Shown in pieces: positions 52,148 through 63,555 of a stretch of DNA of 64,000 nucleotides. Position numbers and translations under genes: made by a program. Source of the stretch: Curvularia sp. ZM96 (Eukaryota; Ascomycota; Dothideomycetes; Pleosporales; Pleosporaceae); NCBI GenBank assembly GCA_022457065.1, contig JAJGBQ010000004.1, positions 1,984,001-2,048,000 on the forward strand, given 5' to 3'. The notes under the pieces are model-generated. The model did no database searches, had not been told where the DNA came from, and was given only the letters and a program-made list of their open reading frames with translations. Within the stretch, counting starts at the first letter, position 1. The number at the start of each line of letters is the position of its first letter.

Positions 52148-54528
52148 ATGGCTGTTCCCACACAGTTGGCTTGTATGTGGCCCTGAAGGGCGAACAAGAA
52201 GACAAAGCTTGCGTTGAGGCACGCTAACAATTCTGCTCGCAGACCGTTCCGCCAAGGGCATCGGGATCTTCAATGCTGCTCCAGTCTACGAGCCGCTTCC
52301 AGGATTCGTGCGCCCAGAAGGCAATCTTCGTTGCTGCGCTTACTCGCCAGACAGCAAGTATTTCGCATGGGCAACACCTGAACAGTAAGCGCCCACAATA
52401 CACCACAAAGGGCGCAGATGGGCATCTCGAATTGGCGGATTGAAGAGGACGGGTTGGTCAAACGACTCGGGAGTCCCCTGAGACATTTTGTTTGCCTGCC
52501 AACAATCTGCCATTCTCCAAAGCCGCATCTGCGCGCATGTGTGTGATTTTCCGCTTAATGCACATATGCTGACTTCTCAGGGTCTCTGTAATTGACGCCT
52601 CCGTCGGCCATGTTGTTACCACACTCCCCACGCCAAATGTCTACGAGCTTGGCTTCTCCCCATTGGGTACCTACCTCATCACATGGCAGCGCCCATCCAA
52701 GGACGAAGACGGAAACGCAACAAAGAACCTCAGGGTCTGGAAGACGCTCTCCGACGAGGCCGAAGACGATGGATCGCGGGCAGTGATCGGCGAATACGTC
52801 CAGAAGAATCAGAACGGCTGGAACCTGCAATACACATCCGACGAGAAGTTCTGTGCCCGCGTTGTAACAAACGAGGTGCAGTTCTTCCAGTCGAGCGACC
52901 TGCGCAACCCTTGGAACAAGCTCCGTGTGGAGGGAGTGACGGAAATGGCCCTGTCGCCTGGCAAGAACCATTCAGTTGCAGTTTTTGTGCCTGAGCGTAA
53001 GGGTATGCCTGCTGCCGTCAAGGTGTTCGCGGTGCCTCAATTCAGTCAGCCCGTCTCACAGAAGACCTTCTTCAAGGGTGACAAGGTTCAGCTGAAATGG
53101 AATAACCTTGGTACCAGCCTCATCGTCCTTGCTCAAACTGAGGTCGACAAGACCAACAAGAGCTACTATGGAGAGACGAACATGTACATTCTTAGCGCCA
53201 ACGGTACCTTTGATTCGCGCATTCAGTTGGATAAAGAGGGTCCCATCCACGACGTCTCCTGGTCTCCTAACTCGAAAGAGTTTGGCGTCACTTATGGCTA
53301 CATGCCAGCAAAGACCACCATCTTCAACCAGCGTGCGGTTCCCCAGCACAGCTTCGACTTGGGTCCACGCAACACCATCCTTTTCAGCCCCCATGGCCGT
53401 TTTGTCATTGTGGCTGGTTTTGGCAATCTGGCTGGTGATATGGACATCTACGATCTGGAGAAGAATTTCGCCAAGGTCTGCCACGTCAAGACGTCCAACT
53501 GCACGTATTGCGAGTGGAGTCCGGATGGCCAACATATTCTTACTGCGACCACTAGTCCGCGTCTGCGTGTCGACAACGGCATTCGCATCTATCACGTCAG
53601 TGGTGGCCTCATGTACAACGAAGACATGACGGAACTTTACCACGTTGTTTGGCGACCTCAGCCAACTTCGATGTTCCCGCTGACTGATCCTTTGACTGTT
53701 ATCCCCACCCCGCACCAGTCAGCCCTAGCATATCTTAAAACCCAAAAGACCCCGTCCAAGCCTGCTGGTGCCTATCGTCCTCCTGGTGCGCGTGGAACCG
53801 CTACTCCGCTGCATTTCAAGCGTGAGGATGAGGGAGGCGCGGCCTATCACAACACTGGCGTCTCATCCACCAATGTTGGATTCTCCAACGGGTTCGGAAA
53901 GCCGCGTCGTCGCGAGGTTCCAGGTGCGGACAGCGTCGAGACCCTCCCTCCAGGTGCTGCTCCGGGCGGTGGTGTCAGTCTTACCGGCGCCCAGGATGCT
54001 GATGGCGAGCTCTCTAAGGCCGCCTTGAAGAACAAGAAGAAGCGAGAGGCCAAGAAGGCTCGTGAAGCCGCTGACAAGGCTGCTGGTCTCGGTGCTGAGG
54101 GCGCTAATCCCCCCAACGGAGCCAACGGCGGCCGTAGCCCAGAGCGCCGCCAGCGAAGCCGCAGCAAGAGCGGATATGACCAACAGGGAAGGAGCCCTAG
54201 TCAAGCCCGTAACTTTGGCAACAGCCCCAACCGTCAAGCCAGGCAAGAGGGAAACCGTCGACAGAACCCTGGCCAGCAGGGCCCTAATCAGGCTCATCCG
54301 ATCAAGACTGAAGGCCATGCTCCTCCTCCCGACGTGACCGTCACCAGCCCCGGAGACGGTGGTCCTCAGGACAAGAAGATTCGTGGCTTGCTTAAGAAGA
54401 TGCGAGCCATTGAAGAGTTGAAGATGAGGCAAGCAGGCGGAGAGAAGCTTGAAGACACTCAGATCAAGAAGATCAGCACCGAGGTTCAGATCAAGAAGGA
54501 GCTCGATGCTCTCGGTTACACCGGTTAG
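52148..54528 (+). CDS. Eukaryotic translation initiation factor 2A
   Basis: Three exons (52148-52172, 52243-52384, 52581-54528) encode 704 residues. The first exon is only 25 nt (MAVPTQLAY...). The N-terminal 430 or so residues form a beta-propeller: YSPDSKYFAWATPEQ, GFSPLGTYLITWQRP, PWNKLRVEG, SWSPNSKEFGVTYGYMPAKTTIF, FSPHGRFVIVAGFGNLAGDMDIYD and CEWSPDGQHILTATTSPRLRVDNGIRIYH are the signature blades of eIF2A. A basic, Ser/Arg-rich linker follows (SPERRQRSRSKSGYD), then a helical end (KKIRGLLKKMRAIEELKMRQ) that can contact Met-tRNA or mRNA. It acts in GTP-independent delivery of initiator tRNA in special conditions. The intron 1 and 2 junctions rebuild the conserved first blade, so the model is solid. 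Confidence 0.94.
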
Positions 54529-54856
54529 ATGGGTAGCGGAGTGGAAGACATGGGATAGCAGTGCAAGTGGAATGTGTATTAGTGAGACAAGTGGACGTCG
54601 TAGTCGAAAACGTATGACATGCAGTGGTAACCTAAAAGACGAAACGATGCTTTGTTCACAGAATATTCTTAGTTTTGGATCCATGAGGCCACTGTGGTTA
54701 TGGCTCACGAGACTTGATTTTGGATAGAGTGCACATTTCAGGTAAAGGTGTTAAAGTTGGTTTATCATTCATTCATTCATGATTCGTATTTGTTCATCAC
54801 TACATGCAAGCTTTCATGTAGACAGAAACCTAGGCATCTCATCGAGCCCCAGCATT

Positions 54857-55290
54857 CTAGTGCTTCGCAGCATGTCCGCCTTGGGCGCCGAGCTCAGAAG
54901 CAAGCTCGCTGCCCTTCTTGAAGGTTCCGTCGGGGTTGCGCTAGGAGACAGTCAGCGGGATAGCTCTATGCTAGTCGTCTAGAAACTTACGCCATCGTCG
55001 TTGGAGCCATGGGAGGCGTGACCGCCATGGGATGCATGACCTCCCTGTGCACCTAGCTCCTTGGCGACTTCAGAGCCCTTGGTGAATGTGCCGTCGGGGT
55101 TGCGGCCAGCATGGTCGTCAGAGGAGCTTGACTGGAGAGGCAGTTAGTGAATTGCGCTTCATGCACAGATACAGGGCTGACATACATCTGCGTGGCCTGA
55201 GCCGTGAGAGGCGTGGCCGCCCTTGGCGGCGATCTCCCTGAGCTCATCCTTGGGTAGGTTGGCAAAGTTGGCGGGGTTGGAAGAAGCCAT
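54857..55290 (-). CDS. Con-10-like KGG-repeat stress/conidiation protein
   Basis: Three exons (55290-55186, 55131-54991, 54940-54857) give 109 residues. The protein is small, hydrophilic and repetitive: AAKGGHASHGSGHAD, RNPDGTFTKGSEVAKELG, AQGGHASHGGHASHG, then RNPDGTFKKGSELASELG and QGGHAAKH. These K/Q-GG-H repeats are those of the KGG/Con-10 family, induced in conidiation, light and stress in fungi, with protective roles rather than catalysis. A TATA-like ATATATAT lies about 95 bp upstream of the ATG. It shares its 5' side with the divergent uracil-DNA glycosylase gene. Confidence 0.9.
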
Positions 55291-55833
55291 TGTGAAAGGT
55301 TGTTTTGAGTTGAAGCTGATTGTTGGACTGAAGAGTGGTGTGGAGAGAAGTAGGGGAAGAGGGGTGGGGTGAGAGAGAGCAGAGATATATATGCTGGTGA
55401 TTGCTTCTTTGCAATGCTCTCACTTGTACGTACTCCTGATTGCTTTCCCCACACAGCATCACGTCACAATTGCGGGTAGCGGGTAGCGGGTCTGCGGGTG
55501 AGACTGCATCAGGCAGCCATCAGTCATGCCACCACAGACGAGCATTGCATTTGCTCCAAGAACAGGATCCCCCTGTCCTCAGCCTCTGCAACCTGTTAGT
55601 AGCTGTGATGTCATTACACGTGAGGGAGACGCGTGTCGCGCACTCACGTGCCAACGTGTCTGGGGACAGCCAATCAGAACGACAGCGTGCAGCGATCCCG
55701 AATGTCCGACGTCACGCAGGGTTACGCGACTGCCTGGGGCTGGGGAATTGATTCGGATGCTTATGCTCAATCAACGCCCCTGAGCATTTACGTGGTTCAT
55801 CACATACAACACAAGCCAATTCGCACAGCAATC
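55291..55833. promoter_or_regulatory. Divergent promoter of Con-10-like gene and UNG1
   Basis: A 543-bp interval with direct GCGGGTA repeats at 55472-55494, two CACGTG boxes (55617-55622 and 55645-55650) and a CCAATCA at 55671. CACGTG is a common bHLH/bZIP site. A TATA-like element faces the Con-10-like gene. Confidence 0.55.
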
Positions 55834-56947
55834 ATGAGTTTAAAACGCAAAGCTGCCGCCGCTGCTACTGACGCGTCCAAGAAGCCCAAGCAGAACGCCA
55901 GCATTACTGCCTTCTTTGGCGCACCAAAGCCCGACCCTAACAAGAAGACTGCTGCAGCCGCCAAGTTTGACAAAGACGAGTGGGTCGCCAAACTAACCGA
56001 TGAGCAAAAGGAGCTTCTGCAACTAGAAATCGACACGCTGCACGAGAGTTGGCTCCCCCATCTCAAGGATGTCCTCGTGACGCCACAGTTCTTGCAATTG
56101 AAGCGTTTCCTCAAGCAGGAGCTCCAGAGCGGTAAAACAGTGTACCCCCCGATGAAAGATGTCTATTCATGGTACGGCTACCAGCACTTTGATAAGCTTC
56201 AATCCACGGCACCAGACACTGATAGCCAGAGATAGGTCGCGACACACTCCGCTCAACACAGTCAAGGTTGTCATCACGGGCCAGGACCCTTATCACGGCC
56301 CCAACCAAGCCCACGGCCTCTGCTTCTCCATCCGTCCACCCAACCCCGCTCCTCCCTCCCTCCAAAACATCTACAAAGCCCTCAAGAAGGAATACCCAGA
56401 CTACAAGCCGCCGCCAAACAAGGGTGGACTTCTTACCCCTTGGGCTGAACGCGGTGTCCTGCTCATCAATACCTGCCTGACTGTCCGCAGAGGCGAAGCA
56501 AACTCTCATTCCGGCAAAGGCTGGGAACAGCTCATGCAGAAGGTGATTGACACCGTGGCCAAGGTGCGGACCAACGGCGTCGTGTTCTTGGCGTGGGGAA
56601 CGCCTGCACAGCAGAGGACGAAGGGTATCCCAGTCGACAAGCATCTCGTGCTCAAGAGCGTGCATCCTAGCCCGCTGAGTGCAGCAAGGGGATTTGTAAG
56701 TTTGCGACTATACATGGGATGAGATGGATTTGCTAACGACAAGTAGTTTGACTGCGGGCATTTTACAAAGTGCAATGAGTGGCTTGTTCAGCGGTATGGG
56801 AAGGATGGTGGTATTGATTGGGATCTCAATGTTGATCCTGAGAAGGCGGATCCTGAATTGGCTGATCCTAAGAAGATTGATATCAAGAAGGATGATCCTA
56901 AAAAGGCCGATACTGAAAAGGCTGATGCTGAAAAAGCCGATGACTAG
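55834..56947 (+). CDS. UNG1: Uracil-DNA glycosylase
   Basis: It removes uracil from DNA in base excision repair. Exons 55834-56171, 56236-56695 and 56747-56947 encode 332 residues. The N-terminus has basic targeting signals (KRK, KKPK) and a PCNA-binding-like motif NASITAFF (21-28), as in UNG2. The catalytic water-activating loop is GQDPYHGPNQAHGL with D130; LLINTCLTV contains the uracil-recognition region, and HPSPLSA (H256) is the DNA-intercalation loop. The last 40 residues are an acidic and Lys-rich tail of near-tandem D-P-E-K-A-type units (DPELADPKKIDIKKDDPKK) not present in most UNGs; it looks like recent repeat expansion. Introns of 64 and 51 nt have normal ends. Confidence 0.95.
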
Positions 56948-57214
56948 GAGTTGGGATGGACAACCCTGGGTTCCGCCTTCTTGGAAACCTGTATTTGTCT
57001 CGGTTGGATATATTCGGCGTTTGGACAAAATGTTGTTTAGGAGCGTATGCATGCGCATCTGTTCGCTTTGGGTATTAATAAAATCAATTTTCTGCCACGC
57101 AAAAATGTACAACATCGTCGAATCTTTCCATCGCTCTCTCCCATAACCAGAAAAAACAGCTGCACTTATCAGGGCTGCTTGTTATATGATGTGTTGATAA
57201 CTTGTCTTCAGTCA

Positions 57215-57925
57215 TTATCTCTTCTCTTTCTCCAAATCACTCTCCCTTCTCGCCGCCCAAAACAAACCCCGCTCCACCATCCCACTAAACCACTCATCCA
57301 CATACGCTTCATCGAAATGCCCTAGCGCTGTAAAAAACACTCTTCCCCCTTCAAACTCCTGACACCACGCCAACGGATGATCCTCTCCATGCATCCCTCC
57401 CTGAAACGTCTTGGGATCTCCCCTCAGTAAGACCATCAAGTTCTCATTCTCCCTAGGATGCGTGTGAAAATTGTACCACTCGTCTTTCCAGCCTTCTCTG
57501 CCACCACACCCATTCATGATAAAATGCGACTGCGTCCCGGGCTCTGGGATCACGGTGCCTTCTTCTGGATCAGGATGCGAATGGAATCGCGCTCCGACCA
57601 ACTGCTCGTACCACGCGTCATCCGGCATGCCTGCTGCTGCGCCGTGAATAGCGACTACGCCGCCGCCTTGCTGGACCCAGTGCCGGAAGGCGGAGAGTTG
57701 CGGAGGAGTGAAGAGGTCTGGGCCGAGGGTTTGGAGCAGGACGACGGCTTTGTAGGTGGAGAGAGTGGGTGGTGTGAAGACAGAGGCATCGGAGGTGCTG
57801 GTTATACTGATGGAAGGGTGCTGCTTGGAAAGACGCTCGAATAGGGCGATGCCGGAAGGGATAGAGGTGTGACGGTAGCCGGTTGTTTTGTCGAAGATGA
57901 GGATGGGGAAGGGCTGAGGAGACAT
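57215..57925 (-). CDS. ThuA-like domain protein
   Basis: A 236-residue single-exon protein of the ThuA family (glutamine-amidotransferase-like fold, linked with trehalose and other sugar metabolism in bacteria). Recognisable segments are ILIFDKTTGYRHTSIPSGI at the start, VVLLQTLGPDLFTPPQL, HWVQQGGGVVAIHGAAAG, and near the end DHPLAWCQEFEGGRVFFTALGHFDEAY, all typical of fungal ThuA proteins. No signal peptide from this ATG; the frame continues upstream to 58000 only through a TTG. Enzymatic role in fungi is not established. A broken copy of the middle part lies at 42670. Confidence 0.88.
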   Translation of the reverse strand: MSPQPFPILIFDKTTGYRHTSIPSGIALFERLSKQHPSISITSTSDASVFTPPTLSTYKAVVLLQTLGPDLFTPPQLSAFRHWVQQGGGVVAIHGAAAGMPDDAWYEQLVGARFHSHPDPEEGTVIPEPGTQSHFIMNGCGGREGWKDEWYNFHTHPRENENLMVLLRGDPKTFQGGMHGEDHPLAWCQEFEGGRVFFTALGHFDEAYVDEWFSGMVERGLFWAARRESDLEKEKR

Positions 57926-58830
57926 ATTCTTGATGCTGGACTCAATGAATGTGTGTGTTTGCTGGGGTTGGCTTGGTTTATATGTATTCGTTGAATACAA
58001 GCGTATTAGGCTGAACGGGTTCTCTGGAATTTATGGGTGACGTCATGTATACCGGCAGTTCATGCAGAATAATTGGTTGGTGTTTATTCAGAAGGGATGC
58101 GGAGAGATGTGGTAAGGCCAATACAAGATTGAGGTAACGAGGCGCTGACTCTACATGCTTTACAGTTTTGACGGGTTTTCACTTCTCGTGCCAGATCAAC
58201 TCAAATATCTTGCAGTTCCATAATCTCTTTGAGCTGAGCAAGTCTTTTGTTAGGGCTGCACATTCAGAACATGCCGCTCACAAACGCGGCTTGTAAAGTC
58301 CATCCTATATTCGGAGGAGAGGCATGTGAACGAGCGGCTCAGGCATCGTTGGGATCGCACAAGAGCAAGTAAACAAGCTTTCAGAGAAGATTAAAATGGC
58401 CAAACAATGATAAGAAGATAAGAGAGTCCTACAGTGTCGAACGTTTTGCATTGTCGTCTAAACCGCAGTGAATAACTGAGCACGTGACATAAGACAGCCT
58501 TCGATGATGGCCATTCTAGACGGGCAGATTTGTCAGCTTCAAACCATCATGTAACAAAAAAAAAATGGAAGTCAAAGTTTGTGGCCATCTTGAAGGTTTT
58601 GGATGTCTTATTGCTGACTGCTCAGCTTAGGTGTACCGCTGTCGGCAGCGGCAGGGGTGGGGAAGGGAGGGGGAGCTGGAGGGGTTCAAGATTCATGCTA
58701 GCACACTAACGCACCAAACTAGACCAATTCGGACCAATAGCGTCACCACTTTATGTAGACTCTCCCAGTCCCCGCGGGGAGTCGGCCTCATCGCAGAACC
58801 TACACTGTGAGACTCACAGACCATTACAAG
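57926..58830. other. Gene-free interval (divergent promoters)
   Basis: Between the ThuA-like gene and the 2EXR gene, which point away from each other. It includes a GGGGTGGGGAAGGGAGGG purine run at 58653-58672 and a poly-A at 58557-58565. No ORF. Confidence 0.5.
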
Positions 58831-59970
58831 ATGACTTCCAGGCTCCTCCTCATTCCCCGAGAAATTCGGGATCTTATTTATGAATATGTGCTTGTGCAAG
58901 ACGTTATTCTTATCGAGCGGGCGGCGGCCACTGTCCCCGAGTCCACTGCAAGCCGAAGTCCTGAATTCTATAAACGATTTGCTCAATCATATCCATTGAC
59001 GCGGGAACGAGCTCACCGTCGTGTTTGGCTTATACCGCGTTTTGACCTTGGTCTACCATGCTTCAAAGACGATCCACAACTCCCACCGAGCGCTGTCCAA
59101 ATGACCTACCAACTCTCTAGTCAACGCAATCTGGCACTCGCAGACAGAATTGAGATCAATCTGCTACAGACCTGTCAGCAAATTTACTACGAAGCTAGAG
59201 AGATCTTCTACAGCAAAAACGTTTTCGGTTTCAAGACGGCAGAGAGCATTGCAACGGCATTTGCGTTCCTGTGTGATCGGCCCGCGGAGTCGCTTAAGCT
59301 CATCTCGTCCATGAAGATTACTCTGGATGAGGGGACAAATCTTAGGGGCACTGATGAAGCTCATTACCCCGTGGTTGCCCGATCAACGGATTCTGTCGTG
59401 CTCCGATACGCTTATCACCACTTTACCGATCTCTGTACCTTGCTGTCAACTTCACGCATGGGATTGCGGAAGCTCGCCCTGGTTATAGACAGCTCTAATC
59501 AGTTCTACAGACCTGTCTTCCCTTCGCCTGTAGAATGTGCAAAATGGGAAGAGCAAAGGATGACCGGTCCGCGTCCATGGGTAGCTGCTTGGGTCCATCC
59601 GTTGTTGAAACTGAGAAATCTTGAACATCTGGAGATACATTGGAAACTTGATCGGCCCGAGATTTGCAGAATGGCAGACACTTTGTCTCTCATGAGACAG
59701 CAAATGCTCGCACAGAGAGGCACTCAACGACAAGGTTCGTCGGGGTATTTCTGCGACCCCAAATTCGACTTTCGAATCAACTACCCAATCACCACACAAG
59801 AAAGGACGTCTGTCGACTGCCAGTTCTCCAGGAAGGACTTCCTTCTCAGCAATGATGACGAAGACGATGATAACCCAAACAAGGGACGACTACAATCAAG
59901 TGAAGCATGTTTGACGATAGCATGGCGGCGACACATGCGGCATATTTTCCAAGCCTCCGGCTGCCTATAG
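58831..59970 (+). CDS. 2EXR-domain-like hypothetical protein
   Basis: A 379-residue single-exon protein beginning MTSRLLLIPREIRDLIYEYVL, the F-box-like start of the 2EXR family that is greatly expanded in dothideomycetes. Further on, LLQTCQQIYYEAREIFYSKNVFGF is the second hallmark of the family. The middle and end are less conserved, with an acidic NDDEDDDNPNK stretch near 345. No enzyme motif, signal peptide or membrane helix. Function is unknown; protein-protein contact is likely. The upstream continuation starts with a GTG, so the ATG is preferred. Confidence 0.85.
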   Translation: MTSRLLLIPREIRDLIYEYVLVQDVILIERAAATVPESTASRSPEFYKRFAQSYPLTRERAHRRVWLIPRFDLGLPCFKDDPQLPPSAVQMTYQLSSQRNLALADRIEINLLQTCQQIYYEAREIFYSKNVFGFKTAESIATAFAFLCDRPAESLKLISSMKITLDEGTNLRGTDEAHYPVVARSTDSVVLRYAYHHFTDLCTLLSTSRMGLRKLALVIDSSNQFYRPVFPSPVECAKWEEQRMTGPRPWVAAWVHPLLKLRNLEHLEIHWKLDRPEICRMADTLSLMRQQMLAQRGTQRQGSSGYFCDPKFDFRINYPITTQERTSVDCQFSRKDFLLSNDDEDDDNPNKGRLQSSEACLTIAWRRHMRHIFQASGCL

Positions 59971-60437
59971 GGCTGGCATGATGAAACGTCCAGCAAGAAC
60001 AAGCGGACCAATCCTCTGGCAGGGTTTTGTGCATTTAGAGGGCCATGTTACCGCTTTTCGCTAATCGCAGGATGCCTAACGTGGGCTTGGTTACCACCGC
60101 TATCGGGAAGGATTTCGAAGAGATGTTCGTACCCAAAACCCACCGATTGCGATAACCAAGGGATGGTTAGTGTCAGACGCAGGGTTAGTGTCCCCGCTTA
60201 GTGCAACGCCATCCCTGCATACGGACAATTCACAGGCGGCTGCATGCCAGCGGGGAGCCACTACCGACAAACTAAAAAGCAGCTGAAGTCAGCAGCTGAA
60301 CCGCTGTGCATTATAGTTTATAACAGCCGAAGCCCCCACTGGTCCCTAAGCGTCCTGTTGCAGCCTGGAAAACTCGCTATTAAGTGAACAAAGACCGGTA
60401 GGGGCCGATTGTTCAGGCTTCCAATTTCATCTGTACG
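59971..60437. other. Gene-free interval (P450 promoter)
   Basis: 2EXR gene 3' flank and P450 promoter. Nothing distinctive. Confidence 0.5.
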
Positions 60438-62364
60438 ATGACCATGGCGTTCACTTACCACGCTCTCGCTGAGCTTCTACGGAGCAAGTCATTGATAGCC
60501 TTACTTGCACTGGCTACACACTACATAATACACAACGCCGAATGGGACAACTCGTTCTACTTGATTTTACCCACGTGGGCCCTCGCTTTTGGGGGGATCG
60601 CAGCCATCACATATATAGCTGATCCACGCGCCGGGGCCGTAACTACAACCATCCAGATTACAGCGACGACAGCATCACTTTACTTCAGCGTTCTGGTTAT
60701 TAGCATTTTGCTGCATCGTGGGTTCTTCCACCGTCTTCGAAAGGTATGTGACCTTCCAAGAAATCGTTTCTTTTTGTTTTACCGTTGCTTTTCTGTATCC
60801 CTTATACTCCTCTTACTAACCGAACAAGTTTCCAGGACCACTGCTGGCACGGTTCTCGAAATTTTATGGGATTTGCGCTGGCGTATTTCCAACCAAATTT
60901 CAATACTTCAGGTGGCAACAGCAATTGCAACACAAGTACAAAGTTGACGTGATTCGAACTGGTCCACGAGAAGTAACAGTTTACTGTGCCGATGCTATCC
61001 CTCTCATACATGGACCGACATCCAAATGCAGGAAACCGCCCTGTGTATACGGAATGTTTGGAGAAGCTGCTGGCCATTCAATTCAGTCAACAACGGACAA
61101 AGCAGATCATCGGCAGCGCCGCAAGATCTGGGATCGCGCCTTCAACGCCAAGGCTTTGCGCGAATATGAGCCTCGCCTCAATCGACATGCGCTTGCCCTC
61201 ATGTCGAAACTCAAGGAGCAATCAAAGCATGGCTCAGTGCGAATCAATAACTGGATCGACTTCTACAGCTTTGATGTCATGGGAGACGTAGGGTTCAATC
61301 GCAGCTTTAATATGATTAACAACGGGAAAGAAGATGCTCTTATCAAGTTACTGCATGAAAGCACAGGGGTACTAGCCGTGTTTTCACACATTCCTTGGGC
61401 CTTGAACCTCATAATGCGAACAAGTGCTGGTGCAAAGCCGCTCCGTGAGCACATGGAGTGGAGTCGCAAAGTTCTGGAGCAAAGACTAAAGGTATAGCAA
61501 ACATCTTCATTCCCAATGACCGTGTATGCCTAACAACAGACAGACCACCCCTAAAGAGAATGATGTGTTCTCATGGCTTTTTAACAAAGACGACGATCGA
61601 ATCACTCCCGACATGAACTCTGACTCCCGGCTTCTGATCATAGCTGGCAGGTACGTATATCTCGAAATTTCGTCCCTAAACACCTATTCAAACTGCGTGG
61701 CACATCCTCGATACTTCATTATTTCCAGTTTCAAAGCGAGCGCAGACAATTGTATTGACCTTATCACAGTGACACAGTGTCCGCAACATTGTCCTTCCTT
61801 ATATACGAACTTTGCAAACATCCAGAAATCCAGAGCAAACTGCGAGACACGATCGACGCTATCAAACCAGAGAAAAATCATCTTGAAGTCAGCGATCTAG
61901 TGGATTGCAAGTATTTAGACGGTGTTATCCACGAAGTACTGCGGCTACACCCTGCAGTCCCATCTGGACCTGCGCGCGAAACACCTCCCGAAGGCATCAC
62001 TCTCCCCAACGGAACATACATACCGGGTAACGTAATGGTATGGACACCCATCTACAGCCTCCATCACGACCCACGTTATTGGGAAAAACCTCTCCAACTC
62101 ATGCCGGAACGCTGGACCGCTGAGAACCCCAACGCTATCATTGATAAGCGCACTTTTCTTCCTTTCAGCACCGGAGCCTACAACTGCATAGGACAGAAAT
62201 TGGCAATTATGGAAATGCGCAGCGTTGTGGCTAATCTAGTCCGGACATTTGAAATCACTTTTGCGGATGGTGAGGATGGAAGCACGATTGAGAATGAGAG
62301 CCGGGACTGCTTCAATATGACGGTTGGGAAGCTGGATGTCAAGCTTACCCCCAGAAGCATATAG
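60438..62364 (+). CDS. Cytochrome P450 monooxygenase
   Basis: Four exons (60438-60743, 60829-61491, 61544-61650, 61770-62364) encode 556 residues. About 100 N-terminal residues form several hydrophobic segments, more than the single anchor of most microsomal P450s. After the hinge FPGPLLARFSKFYG come WDRAFNAKALREYEPRLN (helix C), the I-helix IIAGSDTVSATLSFL, the ExxR pair in VIHEVLRLHP (E414, R417), PERW, and the heme loop FLPFSTGAYNCIGQKLA with C498 as the iron ligand. The intron 2 acceptor is fixed by frame: the nearer AG would give a stop. The catalysed reaction cannot be read; N-terminal layout resembles tryprostatin/benzoate-type fungal families. Confidence 0.93.
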
Positions 62365-63555
62365 TACGTAGGATGTACGATTCAAAAATAGAGCAATCGT
62401 GATTTTCCTTCATATCAAAATTAGTTGAGCACTGATTTTCTTGTTAACATGCAGTACCCATCACCAGAAAGGCATAATAAATGCGATGGTTTGCCTCTAA
62501 AATACCGGGATCATTACAATGCAAATGATAACTCGTTTATTTTTCAATGCGATTCTTACCTCAAACCGTAGAATTTCAGTAAAATACGTCTTTCTCAATA
62601 GTCCAACACACCGCTACACTCTCCTCGTAGATGCAATTCCGCCCCATGCCTTCCACGGTTCTCTAATTGTGCTACCCCCAACTTTGCAAATAAGCATATT
62701 TCTCCACACAGGATGCGGGCATATTTCGGAAAGCTAGCGCGTGCTAGGGACGTGAACAGTGAAGAAGAAACGGGTGGAGAAGGGGACTCAGAGATATATG
62801 TAGGAATTTGCTGGTTTCTGATGTGAGAGTTGGGTTTAGGCTGTTGTGTTACTCGCGAGTGACTTTATGTTTGAAGAAGGCTTGAAGTCCTGCAGTGAGT
62901 CGCTATTCTTTGGTCGTTCCCCAATATGCAAGAACACATCGTGAAATGGGAACTCGCTGATACTCTTCAGCTTCCAGATTCCAGAAATTGCAGAAACCCT
63001 GTAGTAGTAAACAGGTTAGCTACCATTTCTATCCACTTGTCAAGTCTAATAGAAATACTAAAGTCGAGTTCCTAGTGATATCGGCTTCGTTTTCTTGAAA
63101 AAGCCTGTAGTTATCGTGGGGCTCGACAAAAGAATATATATTTGCTTTGTCATGGTTGTACTTCGGCAAAAGACGACAACCAAAAGCGCCAAGCAAGAAA
63201 AGGCAAGCCCAGTGTGCTGTGAAAATGACACCTCAATATAGGCGTGGTCCGAAGAGAGAAGCAATTTGGGATAAGCCTCAGCCGGTCTGCTGTTGATCAA
63301 TTGAATAACCTAGCCACCACGTGGCACTGGTGATCAATACTTCGGTTAGATAACACATGCATGATGCATTGTAGGAGGGCCGCCATGATGTTGCAATTTC
63401 ATAATTAAGCGAACAAAGACTGATGCAGTATTGTACATGTCCGTCGCATCCCCATATCGATTTGTGCTATCTGTCAACCGCAAGTGTCTGCCACGCGCAA
63501 TCTCTCTCGTCGGGAAAACGTCCGTCGATCACTTCATCAATAGATAAGAGCGAGC
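62365..63555. other. Gene-free interval
   Basis: AT-richer intergenic DNA, the shared 3' side of the P450 gene and the small minus-strand gene at the right edge. Short ORFs at 62519-62737 and 63058-63300 lack coding character. No repeat recognised. Confidence 0.5.

Noticed and set aside
53863..54708. 281-residue open frame antisense to eIF2A, and several others opposite the MFS gene (7987-8802) and GCNA gene (44523-45074)
   Set aside because: Same reason: opposite-strand openness follows from sense codon use. No motif or signal recognised.
57136..57200. Possible sixth copy of repeat family 1 after UNG1 (shared CTCCCATAACCAG word)
   Set aside because: Only about 15 bases match and the order of the other words is missing.
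48106..62364. Idea that the monooxygenase, P450 and the tyrosinase belong to a secondary metabolite cluster
   Set aside because: No PKS, NRPS, terpene or other backbone gene, and conserved housekeeping genes separate them.
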